Below, one piece after another: positions 45,433 through 56,572 of a stretch of DNA of 64,000 nucleotides. This DNA is from Ephydatia muelleri. Its lineage: Eukaryota; Porifera; Demospongiae; Spongillida; Spongillidae. Numbering within the stretch: position 1 is the stretch's first letter; the number at the start of each line of letters is the position of its first letter. Under the pieces are notes generated by a model, which was not told where the DNA came from, ran no database searches, and saw nothing but the letters and a program-made list of their open reading frames with translations. Location of the stretch: contig JABACO010000020.1 in the NCBI GenBank assembly GCA_013339895.1, forward strand, positions 7,639,606-7,703,605, given 5' to 3'. Position numbers and translations under genes: made by a program.

Positions 45433-46765
45433 ATTTATCTCCAGGAAGCGATCTGAGGCAAGACCCTTGTTTGAAAGACTTGAGGAAGTTGGTGCAGTGG
45501 ACCCTCAGGTTGCTTTAACACTTTTGCGTATGTGTGGTGGATTTGTCGGCTTGCACATCTAGCCCGTGCCACTCCTCCTTCACTGGCTATGACTTCTCTT
45601 CAGCTTTTTGATGAAGACGTTAATAGATCTTTTTCATTATGCACTGCACTTGATACAACTGATGTTGCCTGGCAGCAGACCCAGCTAAGCCTAAGCAGAG
45701 GAGGGTTGGGCATGAGGTCTCTGTCCCTACACTCACCTGCAGCATTCATTGCATCTTTATGCTCTTCTGACTATGGCTCCCCTTCCAACAACCATCTCTC
45801 TGATGCAATACAGAAATTCAATGAGTCTGTATCTCCTTCTGATGCAATTCAGTCTGATGATTTAGTTTCGTCTACAGTCCATCAAAATCAACTTTCGAGC
45901 AAGATTGACATCCATCAGTTCAATAACATCCTGCTCATTTCTTCTGCTGCTGATAAGGCTCGTTTGTTGTCTGTCTCGTCCCCACATGCTGCTTCATGGC
46001 TGACTGTAGTCCCTTCTGAAGGTCTCGGCCTTCATCTTGAGCCCTCAGTATTCCAGGTAGCAGTCAAGTGTGGCTTGGTTTGGACACCTCCAATGGTTCC
46101 CTGTGTGCCCTATGCCCAAACAATGCATAGATCCCCTTGGTCATCATGCTACAACGTGCAAAAAAAGAGGAGACGTAGTCACCCGCCACAACCAGCTGCG
46201 CAATGTGTTGGCGGAGACTTGCCATAGAGCCCACTTGAGCGTAAAGGTGGAGATGGGTAGCAATCTTACATCTGAGCATGACCACGCAAACCAGCTGCCT
46301 TTGATATTTCAGTGACATCACTGCTAAACCCCAAAATCGTTTCAGTAGCGGGACAGCTGGGGCAGCTGCCTTGTCCACTGAAGAGCGAAAGCATACTGAG
46401 AATGACCCCAAATGCAATGCTTTGGGCTGGTGTTGTGTACCTCTGGTCACAGAGTCCTATGGTGCTTGGGGAAAGGAAGCCATGGACTCGTTTAAGATGC
46501 TTGCATCCCGTCTTGCCATCATATTGGGCAAACCAAAGTCAGTTGTGCTGTCTGAACTGTATAGCAGGCTCAACTTGTATCTGGTGAGGGCAAATGCGAC
46601 AGCAATCCTTTCCAGGTGGCTCCCATCTTAAACTTTATTGAACTGTAGCAATAATTCATACATATGTATTGTATGAATTATTAGTGTGTTGTATTATTGT
46701 ATCATGATGTTTTAATTAAATATTATTGTTTTGTTTTTTTATAAATAAATAAATAAATGCACAGA
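45433..46765 (+). mobile_element. LINE-like retroelement, 3' fragment (plus strand)
   Basis: The reading contains RLAHLARATPPSLAM, a QTQLSLSRGGLGMRSLSLHS block, GHHATTCKKRGDVVTRHNQL, SYGAWGKEAMDSF and YSRLNLYLVRANATAILSR, in more than one frame, so it is not intact. These blocks are the C-terminal region of reverse transcriptases seen in invertebrate LINE-like elements. A T-rich 3' tail ends in an 'ataaataaataaataaatg' microsatellite, typical of LINE 3' ends. The reverse transcriptase core is missing (5' truncation). Confidence 0.72.
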
Positions 46766-46789
46766 CATATATATCACATATTGATGTCC

Positions 46790-49127
46790 ATTTCACTATT
46801 ACACACGAACTTGCACAAAACTACCCTAGCCTTCAAGCAAGTCCATTGTTGTAGCCAACCTAGCATTGAACGCACGGGCATTGGCTCGAACTAGTATGAG
46901 ACTTAGTCTCCCATAGATGTTATTCAACATTGTAGTCTTTGAGGAATGGCTTTGAGCCGCAAGTCGTGATGCAAGTTCTCCAAAAAATTGGCCTGCAGTT
47001 CTTCCCCAAGCACCAAACGTCACCACCACTAATGGTACACACTTCCATCCCAATTCGGAGCAGATTGTATCATTGCATGTGTGCTTTCTCTCTTCTGTTT
47101 GCCTTGCTGCTGCACCTGCCACCACACCCGCTTCAGACAAAATGCTTGATTTAAGCGGAGAAGTGATGGACACATCAATGGCTGCAGGCTTATCACTAGT
47201 GGACCAGCTTGGAATGAGTATATCTGCAGGTCGTGTTAGCCTCCTTTCATGACCCAAGCCTGCCCCTGCTTCCAGTTTTGGGTTCAGAAGGGCTCGCTTG
47301 CAAAAATCAAAAATAGCATTGCGCAGAGCATTGTGGCGCGCCACTACATCTCCGGGTCATTTCACAGGAAACAGGGCCACCCTTAAACCATCACCTTCTC
47401 ATATCCTTGCTCAACTTTCCATATACATTCTCCCTTTCAAACTACACTCAATTGCTGTATATATGTATACCCCAAGTTATTTGGTTTATAAAATGCAACC
47501 ATTTGAATAATTAATTTTTTGAGTGACCTTTAGCACTTTGAAAAGAGATTTCTATAGGGTCTCTACACATGTTTATACAATATTTGCTCTGTATCATAGG
47601 TGCTAGCCCTAACAACAAAAACCAATCCACATTTTTATTGGTATGCATTAGGGGTTAAAGTAAGTTATGAATATGTAATGAGAAATAGAATAGCAAAAAA
47701 TAACATACTCCTAATTACACCTTTTTTTTTTAATAGGTAGCTCTTGACATTACTGGATTAATGTGCTCTATATTTTAGTGTGATTCTTATGCATTGGGCT
47801 GGGAAAACCTGTTTTAAGTATAGCTGCCATTTTTATTCCCTTGCTTCTCAAGGTGTTATGAACAAAGTTGTGATACCACAGTTTATACAGCTTACAGCTG
47901 TTAGGAGTTGTATAAAGTGTGGGTTCTCACTATCACAACTTTGTCCATAACACCTTGAGAAGCAAGGGAATAAAAATGGCTGCTGTACTTAAAACAGGTT
48001 TTCCCAGCCCAATGCATAAGAATCACACTAAAATATAGAGCACATTAATCTAGTAATGTCAAGAGCTACCTATTAAAAAAAAAAGGTGTAATTAGGAGTA
48101 TGTTATTTTTTGCTATTCTATTTCTCATTACATATTCATAACTTACTTTAACCCCTAATGCATACCAATAAAAATCTGGATTGGTTTTTGTTGCCAGGGC
48201 TAGCACCTATGATACAGAGCAAATATTGTATAAACATGTGTAGAGACCCTATAGAAATCTCTTTTCAAAGTGCTAAAGGTCACTCAAAAAATTAATTATT
48301 CAAATGGTTGCATTTTATAAACCAAATAACTTGGGGTATACAAATATACAGCAATTGAGTGTAGTTTGAAAGGGAGAATGTATTTGGAAAGTTGAGCAAG
48401 GATATGAGAAGGTGATGGTTTAAGGGTGGCCCTGTTTCCTGTGAAATGACCCCTCCCCCAAATTTGCAAGTAACAGCGTGGTGTGCATCCAGAGCTTTGT
48501 CTGGACAATAAGCGCATACCCCTAATTCAGGTGTTAGAGGTAAACCAAGCCACCATTTGATGCCCCACTGCATTTCGCTTGTAGCCATGTCGCAGCCTTG
48601 CCTAGGGGAGGGGACCACCTGAAGCCATGAGGAGGCATGTGCCGATGAAATTGAGAGTAAGCGAGCCCGATCAGCCAGACTGCCAGAGTTATACAGTGCA
48701 TGGAATTGGCAATTCTCAATTCGTTGTGACAAATCATGCTGAAAATGAGACTTCGTTGGCAACGGAATAGATACAGTATCCTCAGCAGAACTTGGAGATT
48801 GAACAGGTTAAGTGCATCTATAACATAATGGCTAGATGCCAAGTCTGGGGAAGATGAACTAACTGAGCCTAGGTATGCTGCCATGGAGTGAACAGCTACT
48901 GATCTTAAACCAAGCCCTCCTCTACTAAGGCTTAAGCAGGCTTGCTTCCAACCAGAACTTTGTGGTGACAGATTGAGGGCCAAGCACTCTGTGAAACAGT
49001 GGTGAATGCTATCATCAAATTCAGACAATGATGACCTTATTAAGGTTGGAGGTGTAACGCGTGAGATGTGTGTCATTTTGCAAAATGCTGCACACTTTGT
49101 AACAATGCTAGTGCTAGCTGGGTTTGT
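46790..49127 (-). mobile_element. LINE-like retroelement, 3' fragment (minus strand)
   Basis: The minus strand encodes QACLSLSRGGLGLRSVAVHS, KWWLGLPLTPELGVCAYC, HHAVTCKF, then after the foldback insertion RHNALRNAIFDFCKRALL, RPADILIPSW, KPAAIDVSITSPL, FGAWGRTAGQFFGELASRL and YGRLSLILVRANARA. It is a divergent member of the same group as 45433-46765 and lies tail to tail with it. The 46826-47344 portion is one clean open frame of 172 residues, so this copy is younger or better preserved. Confidence 0.72.
47354..48452. mobile_element. 1.1-kb foldback element with ~520-bp inverted arms
   Basis: Left arm 47354-47877 (GGGTCATTTCACAGGAAACA...) and right arm 47933-48452 are complementary over nearly their whole length, with few mismatches. 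A ~55-bp loop separates them. The element interrupts the minus-strand LINE-like copy. CTCC is present at both edges (47350-47353 and 48453-48456), a candidate 4-bp target duplication. No transposase is encoded, so it is non-autonomous. Such long near-perfect arms are a potential source of double-stranded RNA if transcribed. Confidence 0.92.
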
Positions 49128-49299
49128 TTTAATAATAATATTAATTCATAGTTAATAAATTATTAATAACTAATGCTCTGGCCAAACACCTTGGCCGTAA
49201 AGACCATAGCAGTTGCTATGGCTAGCAGAAGAGCCCCTCCCTGTGCATGCAACATGAAATGCAACGTAGCGACAAGGAAGTAAAAAGGACCTACTATGC

Positions 49300-49710
49300 A
49301 CAACAGGTGAGGTGAAGTTCACACCTAGGGTCCTCACAGGTGAGGTGAGGTAATTACCCCTCACACCTAGGGTCCTCACAAGACACAACAGGTGAGGTGA
49401 GGTAATTACCCCTCACACCTAGGGTCCTCACAAGACACAACAGGTGAGGTGAGGTAATTACCCCTCACACCTAGGGTCCTCACAAGACACAACAGGGACA
49501 ATGGAAATGCTAAAACCTCAGACTCAATACCATCTGCAGTGTAAGGCCATCACATACATTAACACTAACATACATTAACACTAACATACATTAACACTAA
49601 CATACATTAAACTTAACACTAACATACATTAACATTAACACTAACATACATTAACATTAACACTAACATACATTAACACTAACATACATTAACACTAACA
49701 TACATTAACA
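49300..49710. repeat. Short repeats 3' of A2
   Basis: Four copies of the 'aggtgaggtaattacccctc' unit (two in copy 1) and about ten 'cactaacatacattaa' units. Confidence 0.85.
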
Positions 49711-49857
49711 CATTACACTCACAATGGCACAACATTGTACATCATAAACATCTACTACCAAAGTATGGAGATCAAAAGGTGGGTCAGTTTTCAGGCCAGC
49801 GTGTCAGTTATCCGCCATGGCTTTAGTGATCTTAAACTGTGACAAGATAATAGAGTG

Positions 49858-50615
49858 GGAGGAGTCAGTGTGGAGGGAGGAGTCAGTGTGAAGGGAGGAG
49901 TCAGTGTGGAGGGTGTGGAGGGAGGAGTCAGTGTGAAGGGTGTGGAGGGAGGAGTCAGTGTGGAGGGTGTGGAGGGAGGAGTCAGTGTGGAGGGTGTGGA
50001 GGGAGGAGTCAGTGTGGAGGGTGTGGAGGGAGGTGTCAGTGTGGAGGGTGTGGAGGGAGGTGTCAGTGTGGAGGGTGTGGAGGGAGGAGTCAGTGTGGAG
50101 GATGTGGAGGGAGGAGTCAATGTAGAGGGTGTGGAGGGAAGGGTCAGTGTGGAGGGTGTGGAGGGAAGGGTCAGTGTGGAGGGTGTGGAGGGAAGGGTCA
50201 GTGTGGAGGGTGTGGAGGGAGGTGTCAGTGTGGAGGGTGTGGAGGGAGGTGTCAGTGTGGAGGGTGTGGAGGGAGGAGTCAATGTAGAGGGTGTGGAGGG
50301 AAGGGTCAGTGTGGAGGGTGTGGAGGGAAGGGTCAGTGTGGAGGGTGTGGAGGGAAGGGTCAGTGTGGAGGGTGTGGAGGGGGTGTGGAGGGAAGGGTCA
50401 GTGTGGAGGGTGTGGAGGGAGGTGTCAGTGTGGAGGGTGTGGAGGGAGGAGTCAGTGTGGAGGATGTGGAGGGAGGAGTCAATGTAGAGGGTGTGGAGGG
50501 AAGGGTCAGTGTGGAGGGTGTGGAGGGAAGGGTCAGTGTGGAGGGTGTGGAGGGAAGGGTCAGTGTGAAGGGTGTGGTGGGAAGGGTCAGTGTGGAGGTG
50601 CAGAGGGAAGGGCTA
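49858..50615. repeat. 24-bp minisatellite, last intron of A2
   Basis: About 31 copies of the unit found about 16 times in A1, with 'ggaggtgtcagtg' and 'ggaagggtcagtg' variants that are rare or absent in A1. Confidence 0.95.
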
Positions 50616-50774
50616 GTGTGGTCTTACTCTGATGTGCAGTGGCTCCTGTTGTAAAGGGTCTGGGCACTTTCCATCATGCCAAACTTTCTTACAGCTGTTA
50701 CAGTATGCAGTCTACCATGACCCCATGATGGTAGGACAAAGAGAGGTATGGGAAGATATTTAACTGAACTGAAG

Positions 50775-51255
50775 GGGGACACATTGGACCGAGGGAACAG
50801 TGGACAGGGGGAACATTGGACTGAGGGAACAGTGGACAGAGGGAACAGTGGACCGAGGGAACATTGGACAGAGGGAACATTGGACAGAGGGAACATTGGA
50901 CTGAGAGAACAGTGGACAGAGGGAACATTGGACTGAGGGAACATTGGACAGAGGGAACAGTGGACAGAGGGAACAGTGGACAGAGGGAACAGTGGACAGA
51001 GGAACAGTGGACTAAGGGAACATTGGACAGAGGGAACATTGGACAGAGGGAACATTGGACTGAGGGAACATTGGACAGAAGGAACATTGGACAGAGGGAA
51101 CATTGGACAGAGGGAACATTGGACTGAGGGAACAGTGGACCAAGGGAACATTGGACTAAGGGGGACACATTGGACTGAGGGAACATTGGACAGAGGGAAC
51201 ATTGGACAGAGGGAACATTGGACTGAGGGAACATTGGACAGAGGGAACATGGGCA
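50775..51255. repeat. 16-bp minisatellite, intron 8 of A2
   Basis: About 30 copies of the gagggaacattggaca unit, against about 48 in A1. Confidence 0.95.
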
Positions 51256-51524
51256 GTGAGTGACACATACCTTACAGTCAGGTTTGGGACATGTCACCTT
51301 TGACCTCTGACTCACGGGAGCAGTAACCTGTTTGGTGAACAGCTTTGTGACCTGCCTGGTGAGCGAATACTCTCTCCCTGGTACTTGCACAGGGGGTGGA
51401 GCCTGTGGAGCAGTGGCACTACTGATAGTGATCTCGTTGAGGCATTTGATGCACATCACATTGCTTCCCTGAGGTGGTGAGGTTGGTGGGCTTCATTGCT
51501 TCCTCATGAAACTTGTGGTACTGC

Positions 51525-52048
51525 AAAGCAACGATGGACACAAGCAATGATGGACACAAGCAACGATGGACACAAGCAACGATGGACACAAGCAATGATG
51601 GACACAAGCAATGATGGACACAAGCAATGATGGACACAAGCAATGATGGACACAAGCAATGATGGACACAAGCAATGATGGACACTAACACAGATATATA
51701 GAACATTCATGCAAGAGACATGGAAGACTACAGATGAATATTGTCATGCAGGTGAGGTGGTGTATGTGTGCAGGTGAGGTGGTGTGTGTGCAGGTGAGGT
51801 GGTGTGTGTGCAGGTGAGGTGGTGTGTGTGCAGGTGGTGGTATGTGTGCAGGTGAGGTGATGTGTGTGCAGGTGAGGTGGTGTGTGTGCAGGTGAGGTGG
51901 TGTGTGTGCAGGTGAGGTGGTGTGTGTGCAGGTGGTGGTATGTGTGCAGGTGAGGTGATGTGTGTGCAGGTGAGGTGGTGTGTGTGCAGGTGAGGTGGTG
52001 TGTGTGCAGGTGGTGGTATGTGTGCAGGTGAGGTGGTGTGTGTGCAGC
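51525..52048. repeat. 16-bp and 20-bp minisatellites, intron 7 of A2
   Basis: Ten copies of 'caatgatggacacaag' and about 14 of the 'gtgcaggtgaggtggtgtgt' unit. Confidence 0.93.
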
Positions 52049-52774
52049 TCAACGCCATATAGCTTTGCTTACAAAGACACCCTCTTTGTCCACCATTTGA
52101 AAATGGTGGGGATCTTCAACAGGAGAATATGAGCAGCTTTCATCTGTATGTGTACAGAAGATGTAAGTATCCTATTGCCTCCCAACATTCCTCTGGGACT
52201 TGTAACCTGGTCCAGGGCAACACACAGAGAAGCCACAGTCATAAGCACTGAACCTGCCCGACCCTAGAGCTACCTTACAGAAGGAGGAGAAGCAATCCAG
52301 GCAAAGTGAGTGTCTGCTTTGGCATGGGAAGACGAAGATAATCTCCCTTAAGACCACAGAGAGAGAGAGAGGGTACATCATTTGTTAATGCTTAATTAAT
52401 TAATTACTTGTTCACCAGTAATATAGAATACACATCCCTCCTGGTAAGAGCAGCTGGTTAATTACATAGCGCAGGTGGCAACAATGGGTGGGGCACATGG
52501 TACATTCGTAACATGCACCAGAGCACTACACACACCTATACAAGCACACACTAGCACACACCCACACACACACACACACACACCCACACACACACAGATT
52601 ACACATTATGACCAGTGAAAACTCACTTGACGTCTTGGCACATCATGTAGGCCACATTCTGGGCACTATTGCACCTCACTAACTTGAGAAAAGCTACCTT
52701 GCCTCCTTCTTGATCACACTGAAATGTAACTTTGGCCTAAATGGGTAAATGATATGGATGGTCAAACTGTGCCC

Positions 52775-52886
52775 CTCCCCCTCCCCCTCCCCCTCCCCCC
52801 TCCCCCCTCCCCCTCCCCCTCCCCCCTCCCCCTCCCCCCTCCCCCTCCCCCTCCCCCTCCCCCTCCCCCTCCCCCCTCCCCCTCCT
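52775..52886. repeat. CCCCCT tract, intron 4 of A2
   Basis: About 18 units, directly preceding the exon-4 donor, shorter than the A1 tract. Confidence 0.92.
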
Positions 52887-53299
52887 TACAGTGGCATCAA
52901 AGGCTGTGCACACCAAACACTCTCCAGCCAGCTGCTCCTGTGGTACATCCGCCAGGCAAAGGTCCACAGGCTCTGGTCTTTTCAGCCTGAATTTCCCATC
53001 CTGAAAAAGCAAATTTACAGCAGCTAAAAAAAGAAAGCTGGTTTGTTTGGCCTGGTAAAGGTCCAACCTGTTCACGGCAGTGGTAGAACACTGGTCTAGC
53101 AGTCACACATGCTTTGCAAGTCTTACAGTAACCGTAGTAACGCTTGGTCAAGTCTACAAGTGTACAAAGTTAGCAATTACACATTTTACCTAGCTTAGAT
53201 TTGCACACAAATCGCACTCAGTCCTGCTATGTATGAACGAAAGTATTCCGCCTAAATATTGCTTTGATAATGAGATGCCTTAAAGCCTTGAAAACATAC

Positions 53300-53645
53300 A
53301 GTCTGTAATCCAGCCTTGACCATCACTGGAAAAAGTTATAAACGTCCAGCCTGGATTTTTTAGGCTGGTTTTTAACAAAAACCAGCCTAATAGCGTAAAA
53401 ACCATCCTGGGATTGAACGTCCAGGGTGGGAATAGTGTACAATCCATTGTTCGACAGAACCAGGGTAGAAGCATATCTATTCCCACCCTGGACGCTCAAT
53501 CCCAGGATGCTATTCCCACCCTGGACGCTCAATCCCAGGATGTATTTGCTCCATTCCAGGATGGGTTTTTGTTAAAAACCAGCCTAAAAATCCAGGCTGG
53601 ACGTTTATAACTTTTCCCTGTGCACCTGTATTAATCCAGGACAAT
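53300..53645. mobile_element. Foldback element in A2 intron 2 (two satellite units)
   Basis: The same foldback as at 37618-38275, with both arms but only two 33-bp units in the middle. It therefore predates the segmental duplication, and the satellite number changed afterwards. Confidence 0.85.
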
Positions 53646-54327
53646 TTCCTCCTCGATACACCACTCCTACTAATCACACGGCGCACGCAACAAGACACCT
53701 GCCCCAAACAACAACGAACCCGCGTCACGGTCAGGCATGGGTTAACTGCACATGACCTCACGTACCGATGGCGGTCCTTCCTTGGCGAGGTGGCGTCTTT
53801 GCGTCCTTCTTGACGAGGTACGCCAACTCCACACGGTCGCTCGGGAATACATCCTATGCGGGTGGAAGAAGGAAAGCGTGGGCTTACCGCGACGCCATTG
53901 ACGTACGTAGGTTTACCCCAAGACTTGAATTCTCAGCTAGCTCGAGACTCTGATACAGCAAATAGATAGAATCGATTGGCTGTTTGTACTCCTTTCCAAT
54001 TGTCTGCAGAGCCTCTTGCACTGTCAAACGCTTTGAAAATGTGAAGTACTTTTTGGCTCCACCGTAGTCTACATGAATTGTTAGCTGGACGTCGGTCATC
54101 TCACGAGAGTTAAACACAATAGGGAATTCCCCAAATAGTACTCGATTATAAATGCTTTTGATGAGTCGCTCTAAGATCGGATGGTCACGTAACTAGCCAG
54201 CAGACCACAAACATTAACTTTCAAATCAACACAGATTAACATTAAGTCACACACAACATCACATTTTCAACAACATTCAATGACAAAGCACTGGTCTTCA
54301 GGTTACCACGACAGTAGCGGTCAAAGG

Positions 54328-54411
54328 TCACATATGTTTGGGCCACACCCCCTTCTGAGCATTGACAGCTTCAATTTTGAACTGTTCATAAAATAAAATA
54401 TTCAGTTGCAT

Positions 54412-54445
<34 letters not shown>

Positions 54446-56265
54446 TCTCTTGTTCCTTCATTGCCTCAGTGACCTCCTGACACGCCCCTTCATGCCATGT
54501 CATTTTGCAGTCACAGCAATAAACCGTCTGATGAGGTCATATACATGCAGGTATGTGACATATGTACACCCAAACATATGTACACCCAGATGTGACATAT
54601 GTACACCCAGACATCACATGGCATTCAATTTATAATCAAAACTCTGATGACAAGGCTTGCATGTAACCCTTTGCCCCCTGATGACGAGGCTTGCATGTAA
54701 CCCTTTGCCCCCTGATGACAAGGCTTGCATGTAACCCCTTGCCCCCTTACCTGACACTTTCTGCATGATACTCGCCTCCTACCTCTTGATGAGGCAGGAG
54801 GTGGGGCTCGTACTGGGCCACTGAATATCCTGAGCAGTGACCTAAACCATCCAATCCCTGCCACATCTTCCTGAGTGGCTGCAACAGGGGCAGTACGGGG
54901 GGAAGCCTCCGTCCCTGACGATATGTCTATCTCCATCTTGCAGTGACACAGGATGCTGGTGTCCGGAAGGTCCAGGTGAGAACATGACTTCTCCTTGTAA
55001 TTGGCATACTGCCGCAACAGTGTGCATCAAATAGAGCACTGATAACTACTGAGGGCAGCAGAAGGAGAGGCTTACAAAAGGTCCCTTGTTATCCACCAAG
55101 CAGAAGTGGTGTGGATCTAGGACTGGGGACTCCTTGCACTGAACACCTATGACATCACACAACCATTATGTACAAATAGTGGCTATAATGGAGTGGGTGG
55201 ATGGAAAGGAGGGGGCCATGGAACAGCAATGACCTCCCAACTTCACTACTACGCAAGACAGGTCTGGGGACTGGTGAGCTCACCTGGTGCAGGACAGTTA
55301 ATAGAATATCCAACTTCAGGAAATGTGCGAAATAAGTCACAGTTCATCATGACCTGGCAGTAATTCATAAAGCACCCGAGACACAGGCAGTGACGGTTGG
55401 GACAAGGAAATACAAATACTTGCTCCCTATAAATAGAAATATAGATAACAATCAAATGATTGACCGACATCATAAATAAAATACTACCTCATCCAGTATT
55501 AACTTACTCAGCTTTGCAGCAGTTCATACAAGGGACTCCAAGTGTGTTCTTTCTCACCAGTCGAAGAAAGGCAACGCCCACTTCTTCACATGATGTACAC
55601 TGAAACCTGACCTTTCCCTGCTCACAAGGTGATAAGCAATAACACACTTTAACCCATCATGATCATCTCACTTTGCACTCTTTTTTGCAGACATGACACT
55701 TTCCTGTAAGGTCAGGATTTGCCGCGTGATAATCTGGCTGAGCTGTGCTGTCAAATACGAACACCCCAGTCTATTGTAAAAGTCATAAATGCGATTCATT
55801 ACACGGAAACAACAAATATATGGTATCTTACCCCGCAATGATTGACAATTGGTCGAACCTTCGTCAGTAACTTGCAACTGCCACAGAACCCGAAGTATTT
55901 GTCGTGGTCTTGTATACCCTTCACCACTGCGGTCCTCACGGACATCACTTCAGTTTTGTTTACAAGATGCACCACAGTGGTCCCTTCAAAGTTCTATTAG
56001 AAACCCACTCGTCAAGATGGGCATCAAGACGGAAACAAAAACTTACACCAAATGTAGCCTCTTCATTCATCACATGCCCGTTGTGTAGCAGTGCTTTGGT
56101 GTGAGGTTCACTTATTTTGAATTTCGCTGCCACTTCGCTCAGCGCGTCTACAACTACAGTGCTCCTGAAGAATTTAAAATTTTCTCTGCGCGCATTGTAG
56201 TTCACGACCAAAGAAACTTGTTCTTCTGTTTTGGCTCCCGTCCGCGGCTTGCTCGCAGTGGCCAT
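54328..56265 (-). CDS. Parkin-like protein without RING2 (gene B2)
   Basis: Nine exons matching B1: 56047-56265, 55832-55993, 55672-55770, 55508-55617, 55284-55426, 55076-55146, 54751-55008, 54444-54527, 54328-54381, for 399 residues. All frames and splice sites are intact. Differences from B1 are few: VVVDALSE for KVVDVLSE, CFMNYCQV for CFVNYCQA, a four-residue shorter Pro-rich insertion in exon 7, HEGAC for HEGMC and WPKHM for WPKDM. All RING0, RING1 and IBR ligands are kept. Like B1 it ends after the IBR with FKIEAVNAQKGVWPKHM and has no RING2. Its preservation beside the broken A2 suggests the B gene is under selection. Confidence 0.88.
54414..54745. repeat. CA tract and 33-bp minisatellite in B2 introns
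   Basis: A 15-unit CA tract (54414-54443) and three copies of the 'ccccctgatgacgaggcttg' unit (54645-54745), against about 29 and ten in B1. A local 'acatatgtacacccaga' triplication (54558-54615) is present only here. Confidence 0.88.
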
Positions 56266-56572
56266 TACAATAACAATACTATTAATAATTATAATTAGGT
56301 AGGTGTATACTCGACCGGCCGGCGCCGGCCGGTACCCACGGCTATGGACATTACAGTAGGTTGTTAATTACAAAACATATGTATATTACGGTACAATTCT
56401 TGTCCAGATCCCTTAGGAGCTCATTAAAATGTGGTGTTCTAATCCCTATTTTGTGAAGATGCGTTTACCATAAAATATTTAAGCTGTTCTATATTCAGTT
56501 CGGCACTAAAAAACATTAATGCGCACGATTGAGGGATGTTCTTTCTTAGTCCACTAAAGTCGCGCATCTCAC

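Larger units (their letters stand above)
49804..54099 (-). pseudogene. Parkin-like pseudogene A2
   Basis: All ten exons of A1 have counterparts: 53917-54099, 53766-53853, 53068-53153, 52890-53000, 52627-52736, 52207-52346, 52073-52143, 51271-51520, 50628-50711, 49804-49836. Four changes argue against function. The first RING1 zinc ligand is Tyr (NVAYMMC against NVACMMC in A1). The donor after exon 6 reads GTTACA instead of GTAAGT because of three extra bases. Exon 8 is one base longer (250 against 249), which shifts the frame and stops before the IBR. A two-base gain in the last exon ends the tail at FKITKAMADN, losing the Trp. A2 is therefore a recent pseudogene, or at best encodes a shortened UBL-RING0 protein. 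Confidence 0.85.
45020..56572. repeat. Segmental duplication, copy 2
   Basis: It aligns with 33210-41426 in the same orientation once the insertion at about 45433-49127 is set aside. It holds the pseudogene A2 and gene B2. After 56572 a short 'ttctttattttta' match to 41478 suggests homology goes slightly further with a ~50-bp indel. Confidence 0.95.
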
